Positions 8,024-18,125 of a DNA stretch of 64,000 bases are shown here, in pieces. Within the stretch, counting starts at the first letter, position 1. Each line of letters begins with the position of its first letter. Made by a program: the position numbers and the translations under genes. Location: the IMG/VR virus record IMGVR_UViG_3300027906_000009, positions 27,315-91,314 of that record. One strand, 5' to 3'. The notes under the pieces are model-generated. The model had not been told where the DNA came from, ran no database searches, and worked only from the letters and a program-made list of their open reading frames with translations. The DNA is from a virus.

Positions 8024-9208
8024 TCAAAGATCTATGCTCATTTTAATCATAAAATCTTTTTTTTCAACTTTTTTTATAGGATTTGCCAAAGAAACAACTG
8101 CTATCAAATTTTTGTTTTTATCATATATTCCTACTTTGGAAATATAGGTTTCTCCATCATATTCTTCTTCATACTCTTTATACAGTGATTTGTTTATTTT
8201 TTTTATATTCCTCCTTCTTTCTACATAATGAGAACCAGAAAAGGAATAATTTGATGATGATAGATATTCTAAATAAGTTGGGTTCAAAGAATAGTTCTCT
8301 TCGCTTTTTTCTGCGTATGCATACATTGTAAGAGAAGGTATTTTATTTACACCATTTGCGGTGATTGTATATGATGAAGAAGCAATATTTTTGTGAGCAA
8401 TGGCTGTACCCACCTGCCTCACTCCTGTCCCAAAATTATTCCAACTTGGAGAAGATAAGGAAGAATTAGAATAAAAATAATCAGTATAACTAGAATGCAA
8501 AGAAGAGCTAGAATGCAACATTATTATTCCCTGATTGTACAAAATAGTTCCCACTGTCTGGCCAGAAGTAGAACCAGAAGTCTGTATTAATCTACCATCC
8601 TTTTTTATATCAGCAGCCTCTGCTAGCAGCGCGCCTGTCAAGTGATATTTTAAATTAATAGTACCTCTCTCTAATTTAGAACCATATACAATACCGGGAA
8701 TACAAATTAAGTTCAGTTCAGATTGTTTAATTTGATCGTAATTATTGTGATAGTTAAAAGGTACCTGGGTTTTCAAGGGATTATTAAGAGCCACTATATA
8801 TTTTTTATTGGAATGGGGTAAGCCCAATGAGGAACTAAAAATGGGCCCGCTTGGTATATATATTCTAGACAAAGAAGAAGTTACAGGATAGGACTGGGTC
8901 ATCGTTGAGCCATATGCAAACATTGATAGGTCGTCGAACTGACTTGTACTAACGGTTCGATAAGCGTGACGCGTACTGGTCTTTTCTATAAAACCATGAA
9001 CCATTGAGCCTGATGGTCGATTTATATTTAATTCATGAAGGCTAACTTCTCCCTGAGATATATGCTTAATAGTATTAGAAAAATCACCTTGTAAATTTTT
9101 TTCTTCTTGATAATATACTGAACCGCTGTGAACTATATAATTAATCTCTGGTTTCGTCAAGACAGTATTATAAACTAGGTCTTTCTTTTCGAAACTTTTA
9201 AAAGACAT
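8024..9208 (-). CDS. Virion structural protein, Ser-rich, with shared C-terminal module
   Basis: A 394-residue protein rich in Ser, Tyr and Asn, with no signal peptide, coiled coil or membrane segment. This composition is typical of beta-rich tail or baseplate components. The last 80 residues (NPTYLEYL, then YISKVGIYDKNKNLIAV, ending MSIDL) align by eye with the end of the next protein upstream (NPTYLTG, YVTTVGLYSADNELLAV, ending VRLDF), so the two share a C-terminal module. The start lies two bases after the preceding stop, with only GGA eight bases ahead. A structural role is inferred from composition and position in the virion block. Confidence 0.72.
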   Translation of the reverse strand: MSFKSFEKKDLVYNTVLTKPEINYIVHSGSVYYQEEKNLQGDFSNTIKHISQGEVSLHELNINRPSGSMVHGFIEKTSTRHAYRTVSTSQFDDLSMFAYGSTMTQSYPVTSSLSRIYIPSGPIFSSSLGLPHSNKKYIVALNNPLKTQVPFNYHNNYDQIKQSELNLICIPGIVYGSKLERGTINLKYHLTGALLAEAADIKKDGRLIQTSGSTSGQTVGTILYNQGIIMLHSSSSLHSSYTDYFYSNSSLSSPSWNNFGTGVRQVGTAIAHKNIASSSYTITANGVNKIPSLTMYAYAEKSEENYSLNPTYLEYLSSSNYSFSGSHYVERRRNIKKINKSLYKEYEEEYDGETYISKVGIYDKNKNLIAVVSLANPIKKVEKKDFMIKMSIDL

Positions 9209-9209
9209 T

Positions 9210-10655
9210 TTAAAAGTCCAAGCGAACGCGGAGGGTCAATTCATTAGTTGGATCTTTTCTGAGGGGTTCTGACAACTTAGCAACGGCTAATAACTCATTA
9301 TCTGCTGAATATAGCCCAACTGTTGTGACATAGGATCTTGGGAGATTAAGAATCTCATTTGTGCCCGGATTAGTTTTAACCCTAATTTTACTTCCTGTTA
9401 AGTATGTTGGGTTGGAACTATAATTAAATTCTGCGTTGTTTGCTCTACAAAAATAAATTGTAGAATTCAATTCAGTTGTGTTGTTAAAAGATATATTTTG
9501 GACCCTTCTCCTTATTCCATCTGCAAAGTTATCAATAGTTGCTTTCTTTAAAACATCGGAAGCAGAAGATGTAGCATTATTCATTATTTGTGCTGCACTT
9601 GGAAAAACTGATGGGTTCAATACTGCGACTCCGGCTTGATAGTAGATCAAACCAACACTTCCAGCGTCAACGCCGCCTATAAATGCTCCATCTGCATCAT
9701 TGGCTCCGCCATTGATACTCATACCTGAGAGTCCATTAGCGATCGCGGTGTTACCGGCGGCACCGGAGTGTTTCTGGGTGATTGTCATCTCGTATGGGCC
9801 CGAGGATCCTCCGGGTCGAGTCACAGCGCTGACTGTTACCAAGTCTTTAATAGTGGCATTTGCTTCTATTCTAGCCTTCAAGTTCGACAGGCCTGCGTCA
9901 GTGCCTCCGCGGGCGAAAGTATTACCAGTATTGGAGGAGTTGTGAGTAGTGAAGACCTCGGCTGCTTGCAGCGTCCCATCTGCTTTGAGTACAATGAAAG
10001 AAATTGTCTGGCCGGCGCCTGAGTCATTTTGAGAAGATAATGTTGCCGACGCGGCCTGAGCGGTGGCTTTTAAAATGCCATATTCGCCGGCAGGGGAGTT
10101 AATTTTATATGAATTAACTGCGTCTGAGTCTGAAATAGTAGAGATTGAATTGAAAGGAGATGCATAAGTTGTGTTCGTTCCAACTTTCATAGAAAAGCTA
10201 CCCTTTTTAATCTCATCTTTTACAAGCAGTCTTGAAAAATTTAAAAATATAACATCATCATGTTTAGTGCCGCCTGTACCAGAAAAGTCTCCATCAGCGT
10301 CAAATCTTCTAATTTTAGAATCAGTATCAAAACCGACTAAAACTTGCGCCATTTGATTATATATATTTACTTTTTTTGATACTTGAGAATTTGCTGAGCT
10401 AGAAACAGATGCTGCATTTGTACTGAATCCTGCTGAAATATCAAAAATATGGTTTGCGGAAGAGCTTTGGTATGGGTAATCATATACTGACTGGAACATT
10501 CCATGAGAAAAACTTTTTATATTGATCTCTCTGCCGGATGATGCTGCTGCATATGTTCCTGCTAGTAACGTTCCTGTAATTGGTATGCTTTCATGCAAAA
10601 GCGTTCTTGATGTTGTTTTGTCTCTTTGTGTTAGTGGTTTAAACGAAACTGCCAT
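9210..10655 (-). CDS. Virion structural protein with GNT-type repeat domain
   Basis: A 481-residue protein, Ala/Ser/Gly/Asn-rich, beginning MAVSFKPLTQRD. The middle (about residues 215-330) contains the module ending in MTITQKHSGAAGNTAI, which recurs in two other virion proteins of this window. The C-terminal 80 residues match those of the downstream 394-residue protein. AGGAG precedes the ATG by seven bases. The gene has a short 25-base gap to its upstream neighbour. Base composition is less AT-rich in the repeat module than in flanking parts, hinting that the module moves between genes. The precise location in the particle is unknown. Confidence 0.75.
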   Translation of the reverse strand: MAVSFKPLTQRDKTTSRTLLHESIPITGTLLAGTYAAASSGREINIKSFSHGMFQSVYDYPYQSSSANHIFDISAGFSTNAASVSSSANSQVSKKVNIYNQMAQVLVGFDTDSKIRRFDADGDFSGTGGTKHDDVIFLNFSRLLVKDEIKKGSFSMKVGTNTTYASPFNSISTISDSDAVNSYKINSPAGEYGILKATAQAASATLSSQNDSGAGQTISFIVLKADGTLQAAEVFTTHNSSNTGNTFARGGTDAGLSNLKARIEANATIKDLVTVSAVTRPGGSSGPYEMTITQKHSGAAGNTAIANGLSGMSINGGANDADGAFIGGVDAGSVGLIYYQAGVAVLNPSVFPSAAQIMNNATSSASDVLKKATIDNFADGIRRRVQNISFNNTTELNSTIYFCRANNAEFNYSSNPTYLTGSKIRVKTNPGTNEILNLPRSYVTTVGLYSADNELLAVAKLSEPLRKDPTNELTLRVRLDF

Positions 10656-10680
10656 TTTTTTCTCCTAAAATTAACTATTA

Positions 10681-11703
10681 TTACGTTGAAAAGGTTTTGC
10701 CCTTTATTATTCTTATTGGTATATCTACAGAATTTCCGGTTGTAGCACCAGTGACTGTGATATTCGTGTCTATGTATTTATAAGTTGCCAGTTTGGCGCC
10801 GCGGAAGCTTAAATTGACCCCAGATGATCCGAATTCATCAAAAAGACTATCTCCCTGGTGTATCAAATCTGAAACCCTTGGCGTAACTCTTAGTATACTG
10901 CCGAGAGGACCGTCAAACATCTCCCGTGATTTGAATTTCTTTATTGCATCAGGCTCAGCGCCTGATGTTATTTTATGACGCATTCTACCTTTTATGTTTT
11001 CTCTTGTTCCGACAATGGCGGATGACTGTTGTGAATCTACAATATAATATGTAGCTATTGAATCGTCATCGATAAATTGCTCTGTCATGGTAATTACGGA
11101 ATCCGTAGCGTTTTTGCCTCCAATAAATCCCTGTAGTCTCAACAATCTATGATCCATTTTCACTATGTAGGATGTTTCCAGAAGGGATCCATCTATGTCT
11201 TGAGTTATAGACATTCCATTTTCGCTCGAATCGATTCCCTGGTCGACGCATATATGTGTGGTTTCCGAAGAGAACTCTCCCGGTAGGCCGTGGAGAAAGC
11301 CTGTTGCCGCGGTTGTTGTTGCATTATTGTCCACTTCAAAGGTCTTTGAGTCTGCAAGCAGATAATATCCACCAGTAGCCGCAATTGGCTTACAATCATC
11401 ATAAGTATTATTGATCTTCAATATTGGCATAAACAAAACATTGTCCGCGGACAATGTTAGCAATCTAGATTTCATAATCGACTGGTCGCTGGTAAAAGCC
11501 TCTAATACTGGGGATTGTAAAATTTCCAGGTCATAAAAGGCACTGCCTCTTGCATCAGATGAATTCCACAGTTCGTAGTTTATCTCTTCATCACCTAACG
11601 CGAATTTTGCAATATTAAATTTACCCGATGCAAGTCTCTTTCTGCCTAAATCTGTTAAGACAGCGTCCAGAATAATATCGCCCGAGTTGTCTAAAAATGC
11701 CAT
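10681..11703 (-). CDS. Conserved virion protein (MAFLDNSGDIILDAVLTD family)
   Basis: A 340-residue protein whose N-terminus (FLDNSGDIILDAVLTDLGRK, then FALGDEEINYELWN) I recognise as a conserved family of large marine-type myophages, always in the structural block and without known function. Composition is polar and beta-rich with no membrane segment. A strong AAGGAG site precedes the ATG. The 90-base gap upstream is one of the larger ones in the operon and contains an ATATAAAATA stretch that could be a late-promoter -10. Tail or baseplate placement is inferred from neighbours. Confidence 0.75.
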   Translation of the reverse strand: MAFLDNSGDIILDAVLTDLGRKRLASGKFNIAKFALGDEEINYELWNSSDARGSAFYDLEILQSPVLEAFTSDQSIMKSRLLTLSADNVLFMPILKINNTYDDCKPIAATGGYYLLADSKTFEVDNNATTTAATGFLHGLPGEFSSETTHICVDQGIDSSENGMSITQDIDGSLLETSYIVKMDHRLLRLQGFIGGKNATDSVITMTEQFIDDDSIATYYIVDSQQSSAIVGTRENIKGRMRHKITSGAEPDAIKKFKSREMFDGPLGSILRVTPRVSDLIHQGDSLFDEFGSSGVNLSFRGAKLATYKYIDTNITVTGATTGNSVDIPIRIIKGKTFST

Positions 11704-11793
11704 TATAATACTCCTTTTAAATACAAAATCATTAGTAATTAGTATTTTATATGTAATAATTCTTTTTTATTTGCGTCTCATTTCCTATATTTT

Positions 11794-14700
11794 TTAATAT
11801 TCCCCAGGATGTCCAGGACCGAATGGTGGCTTCTTACGTTTGCCCGCGCGTCCAGAGGGAGTTTGTTGTTTTTCGCCTTGTCCAGTTCCACCAACGCCGG
11901 AATATATTTTACTTGGAATTCTACCCTGGCCAGAGCCACCAGGGCCGGCGCCGAAGGGCATTTGTCGGTTTCCTTGACCAGAGCCACCAGGGCCTGCGCC
12001 GAAGGGCATTTGTCGGCTTCCTTGACCAGAGCCACCAGGGCCTGCGCCGAAGGGCATTTGTCGGCTTCCTTGACCAGAGCCACCAGGGCCTGCGCCTGGT
12101 GGTGAACCACCCTGATCTTGGGGAATTTCCCCCATTGCTACGCCGAGCCAATATAAGTTACCTAACAGAATATTCGTGTTGTCGCCAAATACGCCCTGCC
12201 TGAATAATGATAGCTGTCTCATAATATTTTCTTTCTCTATTTTTTTATTAACACACGAGTTTACAAACTCCGTTACTATTAAATCATCCCACAGACTACG
12301 TGTAAGATCGCGATAGCCCGCAAATAAGCCAGGATTATTTCTAAGATTAATATGAGAATAGGAGGTTCTGATATCCATTGATTCACCTGTTTCTGTTGAC
12401 GTTACCCTAAATACAAAATCCCTATTCCAAACTGAATCTTCTTGATTAGCCGAGCCCAAAGAAACCCCATCGGTACCCCTAGAGGTTTCAGTCAGACCCT
12501 CTGGGTCGTCTTCGTTTGGATACTCTGAAGATGCACTTAAGTCTATGTAAGTTTGAATATCTGCCAAGTCCACTTCTAAATATCTATCAAATTCTAGACT
12601 ATCTTCTTCAATATTAGGAAAGTTATATATGTCTAACTCCCAATAACCATCTGTGTCTATCATAACCTTCACAACTTTTGATGGATTTGATATACCTGCA
12701 TAATCTCGAGTACGGAATGTCAAATAATATGTTTTATTTTTTCTAAAATACACTGAGAAGTAGGGATACCGCGCAGTTGTCTCCTCGAATCTGCCTTGTG
12801 AAAAGTCTTCATAATCCTGTGGAGGTTCAGATAAAACCAACATCTGATAGTGAGTTGGGTTTGAATCTGAACCATATTGTATATCAGTTTCACCTTCTTC
12901 GATATTTTGCACTCTCGTCATTCTTTCAATTATCTGCCTATCGCCCTCTATAATGGAAATTGGTGTCTCGGTGTATCTGCCGTGATTTTGATCAAAAACT
13001 ATTAAAGACTGCACAAGGTCAATTCCGACATCTCCTCTATAAAATTTTACCTCTGGTGATAATGGAGGGAGATCTGCGACCAAAACATCTTGCGAGAAAT
13101 AAGGTGCTTCGATAATTGAAAAATATGTATTTGTTACGACGGGAATTTTAAGTGAAAAACTCGGGCCATGGACCACATTGTTACCTTCGTCATCGATTGA
13201 GCCCACTGGGTTGCGGACTGTTCCAAGCTTATAGCCCAAATCTCTAGTATACTTATATTTTGACCCTACAACAAAATTTATAGTATATATATTATAAGTG
13301 TATTCTTGACCATATAATATTTGAGTATCTAAAAACTCAAACTGTGACATACCCGGATCATTAAAGAAATAAAATTGTTGTATTACCTCATTAGTTGCTT
13401 TGTTAATTTTCTCTATACGATAAGCCATTACTTCTGAATATGAAAGATTTCCTTTCAAAATCCTATCAAATGTCCTAGTTTTATCTGCTATGAAAGTTAA
13501 CAATTGTTCTCCAAAATCAGCGAGGTTGGAAACCATATTAGCTTTCCAAACACCGCGGGAATCTGGGTTTAAAAAAGTGGCTGTACCGGGGTCCGTTGAA
13601 AAACCTAATGGATAATCATCCGGGTCCATAGCTTCTGCCAAGGATCTAGAATTAAGTGTACCCTCAGTCGAAGTTAAATAAGCTTCAATAAGATTTAATA
13701 TATCTTCCTGTGCGCGGGGTTTGTAATATTTTGATACTTTCTCTCCAGTATTTATATTGGGATAAATAGGAAAATCCACTTTTGTTTCTAGGATTTGTGC
13801 GTAAACCTTTTCCGTTGATATGCTCTCTGGATCCAAAATTCCTATCATCAGAGAGTCTAAATCATGATCTCTCAATAATTTAGTTATCTCCCCCTTATCT
13901 TGATCCGGTGTTGGGAAGGCAATTCTGGTATGGATCTGCGCTAGTGGTTGTGCTATATTAAAAAAGCTTGCAAAATCTGTGTTGGCTGCCGGGTCCATCG
14001 CGGACTCATTTATATTTAACATTTTCACTGTTTCTTCTGCCGGAAACTTTTGCACCATTTCGTCTTCAGCACAAGGAAATGGGACACTGTCAGTCCCTTC
14101 ACCATGTCCATATTCATAAGAAAATCTCCTATAAATACTTTGCTTTGTTAGTTCTGGCGGAATGGCCATTTCTGGTCTTCTTGATGCATAATCATATTCT
14201 CCTCCTAGCCAGGTAGGAACTTCATCTTCATATATGAGTTGATTTGGTATCCTAACTTGTATATCTACCAAGTGTGGGAAAACTTCAGATCTTTGATCTG
14301 CTTCTTGTGCAAAATAAGCAGCAGGTGCTTTGAAGGAATTATCACTAAATTGTCTCTGTTTATCTGGCACCATACTCTCCATGAGTGCTCTTGCGTCGTC
14401 AGAATCGAAGTTTGCTATTTGAGAAATAACTGTATGGTCCAAATTCAATGAAACGAGTTCTCTATTTCTTATATTTATCTGACTCGCTATTGGATTAGGA
14501 TCGTCCGGATCTTGTATTAAAGCTTCGGGACCGTTATTTTCAGTATTATTAATATGAAAGGGTACCCCCATTATCATTTCTGCAGATTCAAAGCCTAAAT
14601 ATTGATTAAAGTTACCTGAAGCCTCATAGAATTCACTGTAAACTCTCCCTGTGCAAAACCGAAATTCGTCTACTAAATCATCCGATAACAATCGTAGATC

Positions 14701-15018
14701 CGATGCTTGGCTTCCCTGTAGTGCCTGGGATGCGTCGTTAACGGCAAAAATTGGACTTCGAGGTAACCAGGTGAATATGTATGGCGCATAATAAAACTGC
14801 CTAGGGACTATAATGGAATATCTATAGTTTGGAGGCTCTGGAATATCATTTTGCGCAGATGGAAATTGTGGTAAGGTACTTGAAAGATCGTAATCTCTAG
14901 CTGGACCTGGCGGGTCCGAGGAGGGGGAGGGGGATGATCCGTCACCCGAGGAGGCCCCGGGGGTACTAGAACCTTCTTCAATTTCTAACTCTCGACACGG
15001 GTCTTCAAATTCTGACAT
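11794..15018 (-). CDS. Large virion protein with Gly-rich tandem repeat tail
   Basis: A 1074-residue protein. The first 45 residues are a Ser/Pro/Gly-rich, acidic low-complexity leader. The body is beta-rich with many aromatic residues. Around residues 770-810 there is an extracellular Ig/fibronectin-like stretch (TYYLTFRTRDYAGISNPSKV). The C-terminus holds a 16-residue repeat, PFGAGPGGSGQGSRQM, in about three and a half copies, then a basic KRKKPPFGPG tail. The repeats look like flexible collagen- or silk-like linkers. GGAG lies 11 bases before the ATG. The protein is probably a tail or baseplate component; no catalytic motif was found. Confidence 0.75.
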   Translation of the reverse strand: MSEFEDPCRELEIEEGSSTPGASSGDGSSPSPSSDPPGPARDYDLSSTLPQFPSAQNDIPEPPNYRYSIIVPRQFYYAPYIFTWLPRSPIFAVNDASQALQGSQASDLRLLSDDLVDEFRFCTGRVYSEFYEASGNFNQYLGFESAEMIMGVPFHINNTENNGPEALIQDPDDPNPIASQINIRNRELVSLNLDHTVISQIANFDSDDARALMESMVPDKQRQFSDNSFKAPAAYFAQEADQRSEVFPHLVDIQVRIPNQLIYEDEVPTWLGGEYDYASRRPEMAIPPELTKQSIYRRFSYEYGHGEGTDSVPFPCAEDEMVQKFPAEETVKMLNINESAMDPAANTDFASFFNIAQPLAQIHTRIAFPTPDQDKGEITKLLRDHDLDSLMIGILDPESISTEKVYAQILETKVDFPIYPNINTGEKVSKYYKPRAQEDILNLIEAYLTSTEGTLNSRSLAEAMDPDDYPLGFSTDPGTATFLNPDSRGVWKANMVSNLADFGEQLLTFIADKTRTFDRILKGNLSYSEVMAYRIEKINKATNEVIQQFYFFNDPGMSQFEFLDTQILYGQEYTYNIYTINFVVGSKYKYTRDLGYKLGTVRNPVGSIDDEGNNVVHGPSFSLKIPVVTNTYFSIIEAPYFSQDVLVADLPPLSPEVKFYRGDVGIDLVQSLIVFDQNHGRYTETPISIIEGDRQIIERMTRVQNIEEGETDIQYGSDSNPTHYQMLVLSEPPQDYEDFSQGRFEETTARYPYFSVYFRKNKTYYLTFRTRDYAGISNPSKVVKVMIDTDGYWELDIYNFPNIEEDSLEFDRYLEVDLADIQTYIDLSASSEYPNEDDPEGLTETSRGTDGVSLGSANQEDSVWNRDFVFRVTSTETGESMDIRTSYSHINLRNNPGLFAGYRDLTRSLWDDLIVTEFVNSCVNKKIEKENIMRQLSLFRQGVFGDNTNILLGNLYWLGVAMGEIPQDQGGSPPGAGPGGSGQGSRQMPFGAGPGGSGQGSRQMPFGAGPGGSGQGNRQMPFGAGPGGSGQGRIPSKIYSGVGGTGQGEKQQTPSGRAGKRKKPPFGPGHPGEY
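11935..12096 (-). repeat. 48-bp coding tandem repeat, about 3.4 copies
   Basis: Three consecutive 48-bp units start at 11935, 11983 and 12031, followed by 18 bases of a fourth. Units differ by only a few bases. Each encodes sixteen residues of the Gly-rich tail of the 1074-residue virion protein, in frame. The tract is much richer in G and C than its surroundings and is open in several frames on both strands for that reason. Such arrays change copy number readily by slippage or recombination. Confidence 0.9.
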
Positions 15019-15023
15019 TTTCT

Positions 15024-18000
15024 TTATATCTCCAAAAATATTGAGTTGTTTACTGCTATGGCCTGACCCTCGTCAACCATGGGATCAAGTTTTACAAAAA
15101 TAATACCAGGGGATAACATAGGTTGGTTTTCTATCTCTATATCACTAATATCAATTGGCTGCGGGTCTAAACCCGGAGTATAAATTTTAAGCTGTCTGCC
15201 ATGGTCCTCAAATGGATTATTTTCCAGCGACACGCCTGGGCGAGGTTGGTCAAATATTTTTTTTGTTTTTCCTTCATTCAAAAAATTAGTCTTATAGCTT
15301 TTATTATTGATAATATCATCAGATAATACCCTGTAATTGCTAAACATCTTTAATAACATATCATAAATGCTTGATACCTTTTCTTTTGTTAGGGATAAAT
15401 CTTTATAACTTTTTTCAACTTCGTCTAAGAAAAAGTTCTTTTTGTCCCCCCTATACGCGGCTCTACAGATTGCTTCTCTGAAGCCGGCTGATGTGTCAGG
15501 TAATATAAAGTTAAAAAGCTCATTGTCTCGAAAGTTTGGCAAATTAGAAAACAATTCTGTCCCCCCTTTGGATAATCCGAATGATATGCCTTTATAAAAT
15601 TTCTTAAGAGCAGAAGAATAAAAACTAAACTCTGGCTTTTCCGAGAAACCCAGATCTCTAAGAGAAGGATCCTGAAGTAAAATTATTTTCTTGTCAATTT
15701 GAGATTTCTTTTCTTTTTTTGCAGATCGATATTCTTCTGAACTAATAACAGTCTTTACCGACCCATGTGTTTTGTTATCTGGGTGGATATGTTTTGTACT
15801 CTTTCCTCGCGAGGAGGCAGATTTCTGATTGTTGGTGCTTTCTTTTGAAAGTTTCTTTTCCTTTGTATCATTTCTCGTTTTTTTAACTAAACAAAATCTA
15901 TATGGAGAGACCATAGTGGATCCTGATTTCGTTTTTTTTAAAAATTTCGTAGTGTCCCTTTTTGTCAACTCTTTTTTATAATTTTCAAATTTTTTAGATG
16001 GCTGATAGTTTGTCTCCTCTTTTGAGAAGTCTGCTAATAAAGAGGTTGGTTTAAAGGATTCTATAACTATGCCCGTTTTAGTACTTACAGATATTATTTT
16101 AGCAGGGTATCGGGAGGACATACTAGGAATTGTATATTCAGTATTTGCAATACCATAATCTATAATTTTTTCCTCTCCTGAGAGGATGACATTTTTTAAA
16201 GATTTATAAGAGTTATCCAGTATAATCAACAACTCCCTTAGTCTATTTATTTTTATAAATGACAAATTAAACGCAGATTGTAAATTTACAGTGCTTTCCG
16301 CTACTAAGTCTTGCCTTGTCTTTCCAGATAATAATGATTGTGTATTATATAAATAATTAATTGCTTGGGTTACTATACTTTGGTTACTTGCGTCTTCTAG
16401 AAAAGAAGAAGTGAATTGTTGCTTGTTATAATTGTAACTTCCAGAATGGCCATCAAGGGACAAGACATTATGTGGTACAGATGCTTTATTTATAAATGAT
16501 TCAAACTGTTTTAAAAATTCCTTTAATTGTTTGGTTTCTTGTTCTAAAACCATACTTATTCCATCACAAACTTCTAGTTCAATTTTGTAGGTATATTTTC
16601 CTGTATCAATATTATTAAATATGTCGTAATCTCTTATAATAAATTGTCTGGAATGTGGACTTCCAGGTACAAAAATATAGGTATTTTTTTTTGTTCTATT
16701 TAGAGTATGAATTCGCGATTCGAAAATAGAGCCGCGGTTGTTTCTTGTTTTATATAGATTATCTTTTAACATATCATCTGTTATTAAAAAAGCCGGTTTC
16801 TTAGTATTTTTTTTATCGCTGGATGATATAATTTCAAAACTTGGCTCATTCTTGTCGTATTCTACGTATTTTAAAGAAGATTGTTTATTAGGTTGAGATG
16901 CTTTATTTTCTAATCTTTTTCTAAAAACTCTTAGATTTAAAATGTTGCTATAATATAACATTTTTCTTATCATCTGTTGATTATCATACTTTTCATATAG
17001 AGAAATTAAAAATCCAAATCTCGAAAAATATTTTGCTAATCTTTTAAAGTTTACACTTGCGATGAACCCATAGTGGCTATCACTCAGGGCGCCCGATTCA
17101 GAAGAGGGATCATAGACCATATTTATATGAGAAGTTAGGTTTGTGCCATAGTCCAGTATATTAATATTATTAACTGACTCTATATTTTTATATTTTTCGA
17201 ATGATTTTTCTGCATCTCTCAATGTGTTTGACATATCGAAGAAAGAGTGTATCTGTTGTGTTATTTCTTGATCATAACTGGGGTCGAAACCGTCTAAAGA
17301 AAACGCCATGTTTGGGTTTTGTCTTTGTTTCGTAGAAGTAGCGGCGAGAGGAAGATCTGATGTTATCTTATAATTTAATACTTCTCTAACTTCTAGCTTT
17401 TCACCCATCAGTCCTTTTTCGTGGCCGGCCATCCAACCAATATAGCCATTGGGGCCAGGGTTTGTTTCTCCGTGATAGTGTGCTGCTCCGTAATATGGCT
17501 GCAAGTGATTTGACTTTCCAGGGTTCGTTATATAAAAAACATCTCTAAATTCAGGGACCCTCAATATGCCGGTTTGGGTTTTAGATAATAAGAGATCATA
17601 CGACGCGCTGGTTCCGAAACTAATTTTTGTTGATTTTAGTGAATCATCAATCTCATTATTGATGAAGCACAATAGATGCAATTTTTCTAAATTTCTATTT
17701 TCTTGGATCTTGGAGATCCTATTGTGACTTATGCTGGTTTCATACATTATCTCAAAGTTATTCCTACCTTGTATATCTGATTGGTTAAATTCTATAGAAT
17801 TATGATTTTGTAAAACTTCAGTCATTGGTATCTTTGTATATATTATATTTCCTTTATCTTTTCTATTAATGGAGTCCCACTTATTTAACAGACCCAATCT
17901 TGTATGTGCATTTAGAAATTGTGGTAAATATTTTTCTGCTTCAGAATCCACAAGTACCATATATAAAAAAGATTTATCCACAAAAGAACTTTGAGAAAAA

Positions 18001-18125
18001 GAATTAAATGATATTTGATCCCCCTGGTTATATAATAAAATTGTAATGTCAACTTTATTAGTGTCTGACGAGACATGTACTCTTTTAGTTTGTACAGCCG
18101 GGAAAAGATTAGAGTTGTATTTCAT
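15024..18125 (-). CDS. Large virion structural protein, unknown fold
   Basis: A 1033-residue protein with no recognised domain. It is rich in Ser, Asn, Tyr and Lys, has no membrane segment, and contains a strongly basic, Lys/Ser-rich stretch (about residues 740-830) that separates an N-terminal beta-rich part from a helical C-terminal part. The start ATG overlaps the stop of the upstream gene (ATGA) and is preceded by GGGGAG. It lies between two other large proteins in a run of coupled genes, so they are probably made in fixed ratio and assembled together in the tail or baseplate. Confidence 0.72.
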   Translation of the reverse strand: MKYNSNLFPAVQTKRVHVSSDTNKVDITILLYNQGDQISFNSFSQSSFVDKSFLYMVLVDSEAEKYLPQFLNAHTRLGLLNKWDSINRKDKGNIIYTKIPMTEVLQNHNSIEFNQSDIQGRNNFEIMYETSISHNRISKIQENRNLEKLHLLCFINNEIDDSLKSTKISFGTSASYDLLLSKTQTGILRVPEFRDVFYITNPGKSNHLQPYYGAAHYHGETNPGPNGYIGWMAGHEKGLMGEKLEVREVLNYKITSDLPLAATSTKQRQNPNMAFSLDGFDPSYDQEITQQIHSFFDMSNTLRDAEKSFEKYKNIESVNNINILDYGTNLTSHINMVYDPSSESGALSDSHYGFIASVNFKRLAKYFSRFGFLISLYEKYDNQQMIRKMLYYSNILNLRVFRKRLENKASQPNKQSSLKYVEYDKNEPSFEIISSSDKKNTKKPAFLITDDMLKDNLYKTRNNRGSIFESRIHTLNRTKKNTYIFVPGSPHSRQFIIRDYDIFNNIDTGKYTYKIELEVCDGISMVLEQETKQLKEFLKQFESFINKASVPHNVLSLDGHSGSYNYNKQQFTSSFLEDASNQSIVTQAINYLYNTQSLLSGKTRQDLVAESTVNLQSAFNLSFIKINRLRELLIILDNSYKSLKNVILSGEEKIIDYGIANTEYTIPSMSSRYPAKIISVSTKTGIVIESFKPTSLLADFSKEETNYQPSKKFENYKKELTKRDTTKFLKKTKSGSTMVSPYRFCLVKKTRNDTKEKKLSKESTNNQKSASSRGKSTKHIHPDNKTHGSVKTVISSEEYRSAKKEKKSQIDKKIILLQDPSLRDLGFSEKPEFSFYSSALKKFYKGISFGLSKGGTELFSNLPNFRDNELFNFILPDTSAGFREAICRAAYRGDKKNFFLDEVEKSYKDLSLTKEKVSSIYDMLLKMFSNYRVLSDDIINNKSYKTNFLNEGKTKKIFDQPRPGVSLENNPFEDHGRQLKIYTPGLDPQPIDISDIEIENQPMLSPGIIFVKLDPMVDEGQAIAVNNSIFLEI

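Noticed and set aside
11935-12096. Possible CRISPR array
   Set aside because: The repeats are directly adjacent with no spacers and continue a protein reading frame.
11809-12203. Long plus-strand open frames opposite the Gly-rich repeat
   Set aside because: They arise because the GC-rich 48-bp repeat has few stops in any frame. They lack ribosome binding sites and lie opposite a well-supported virion gene.
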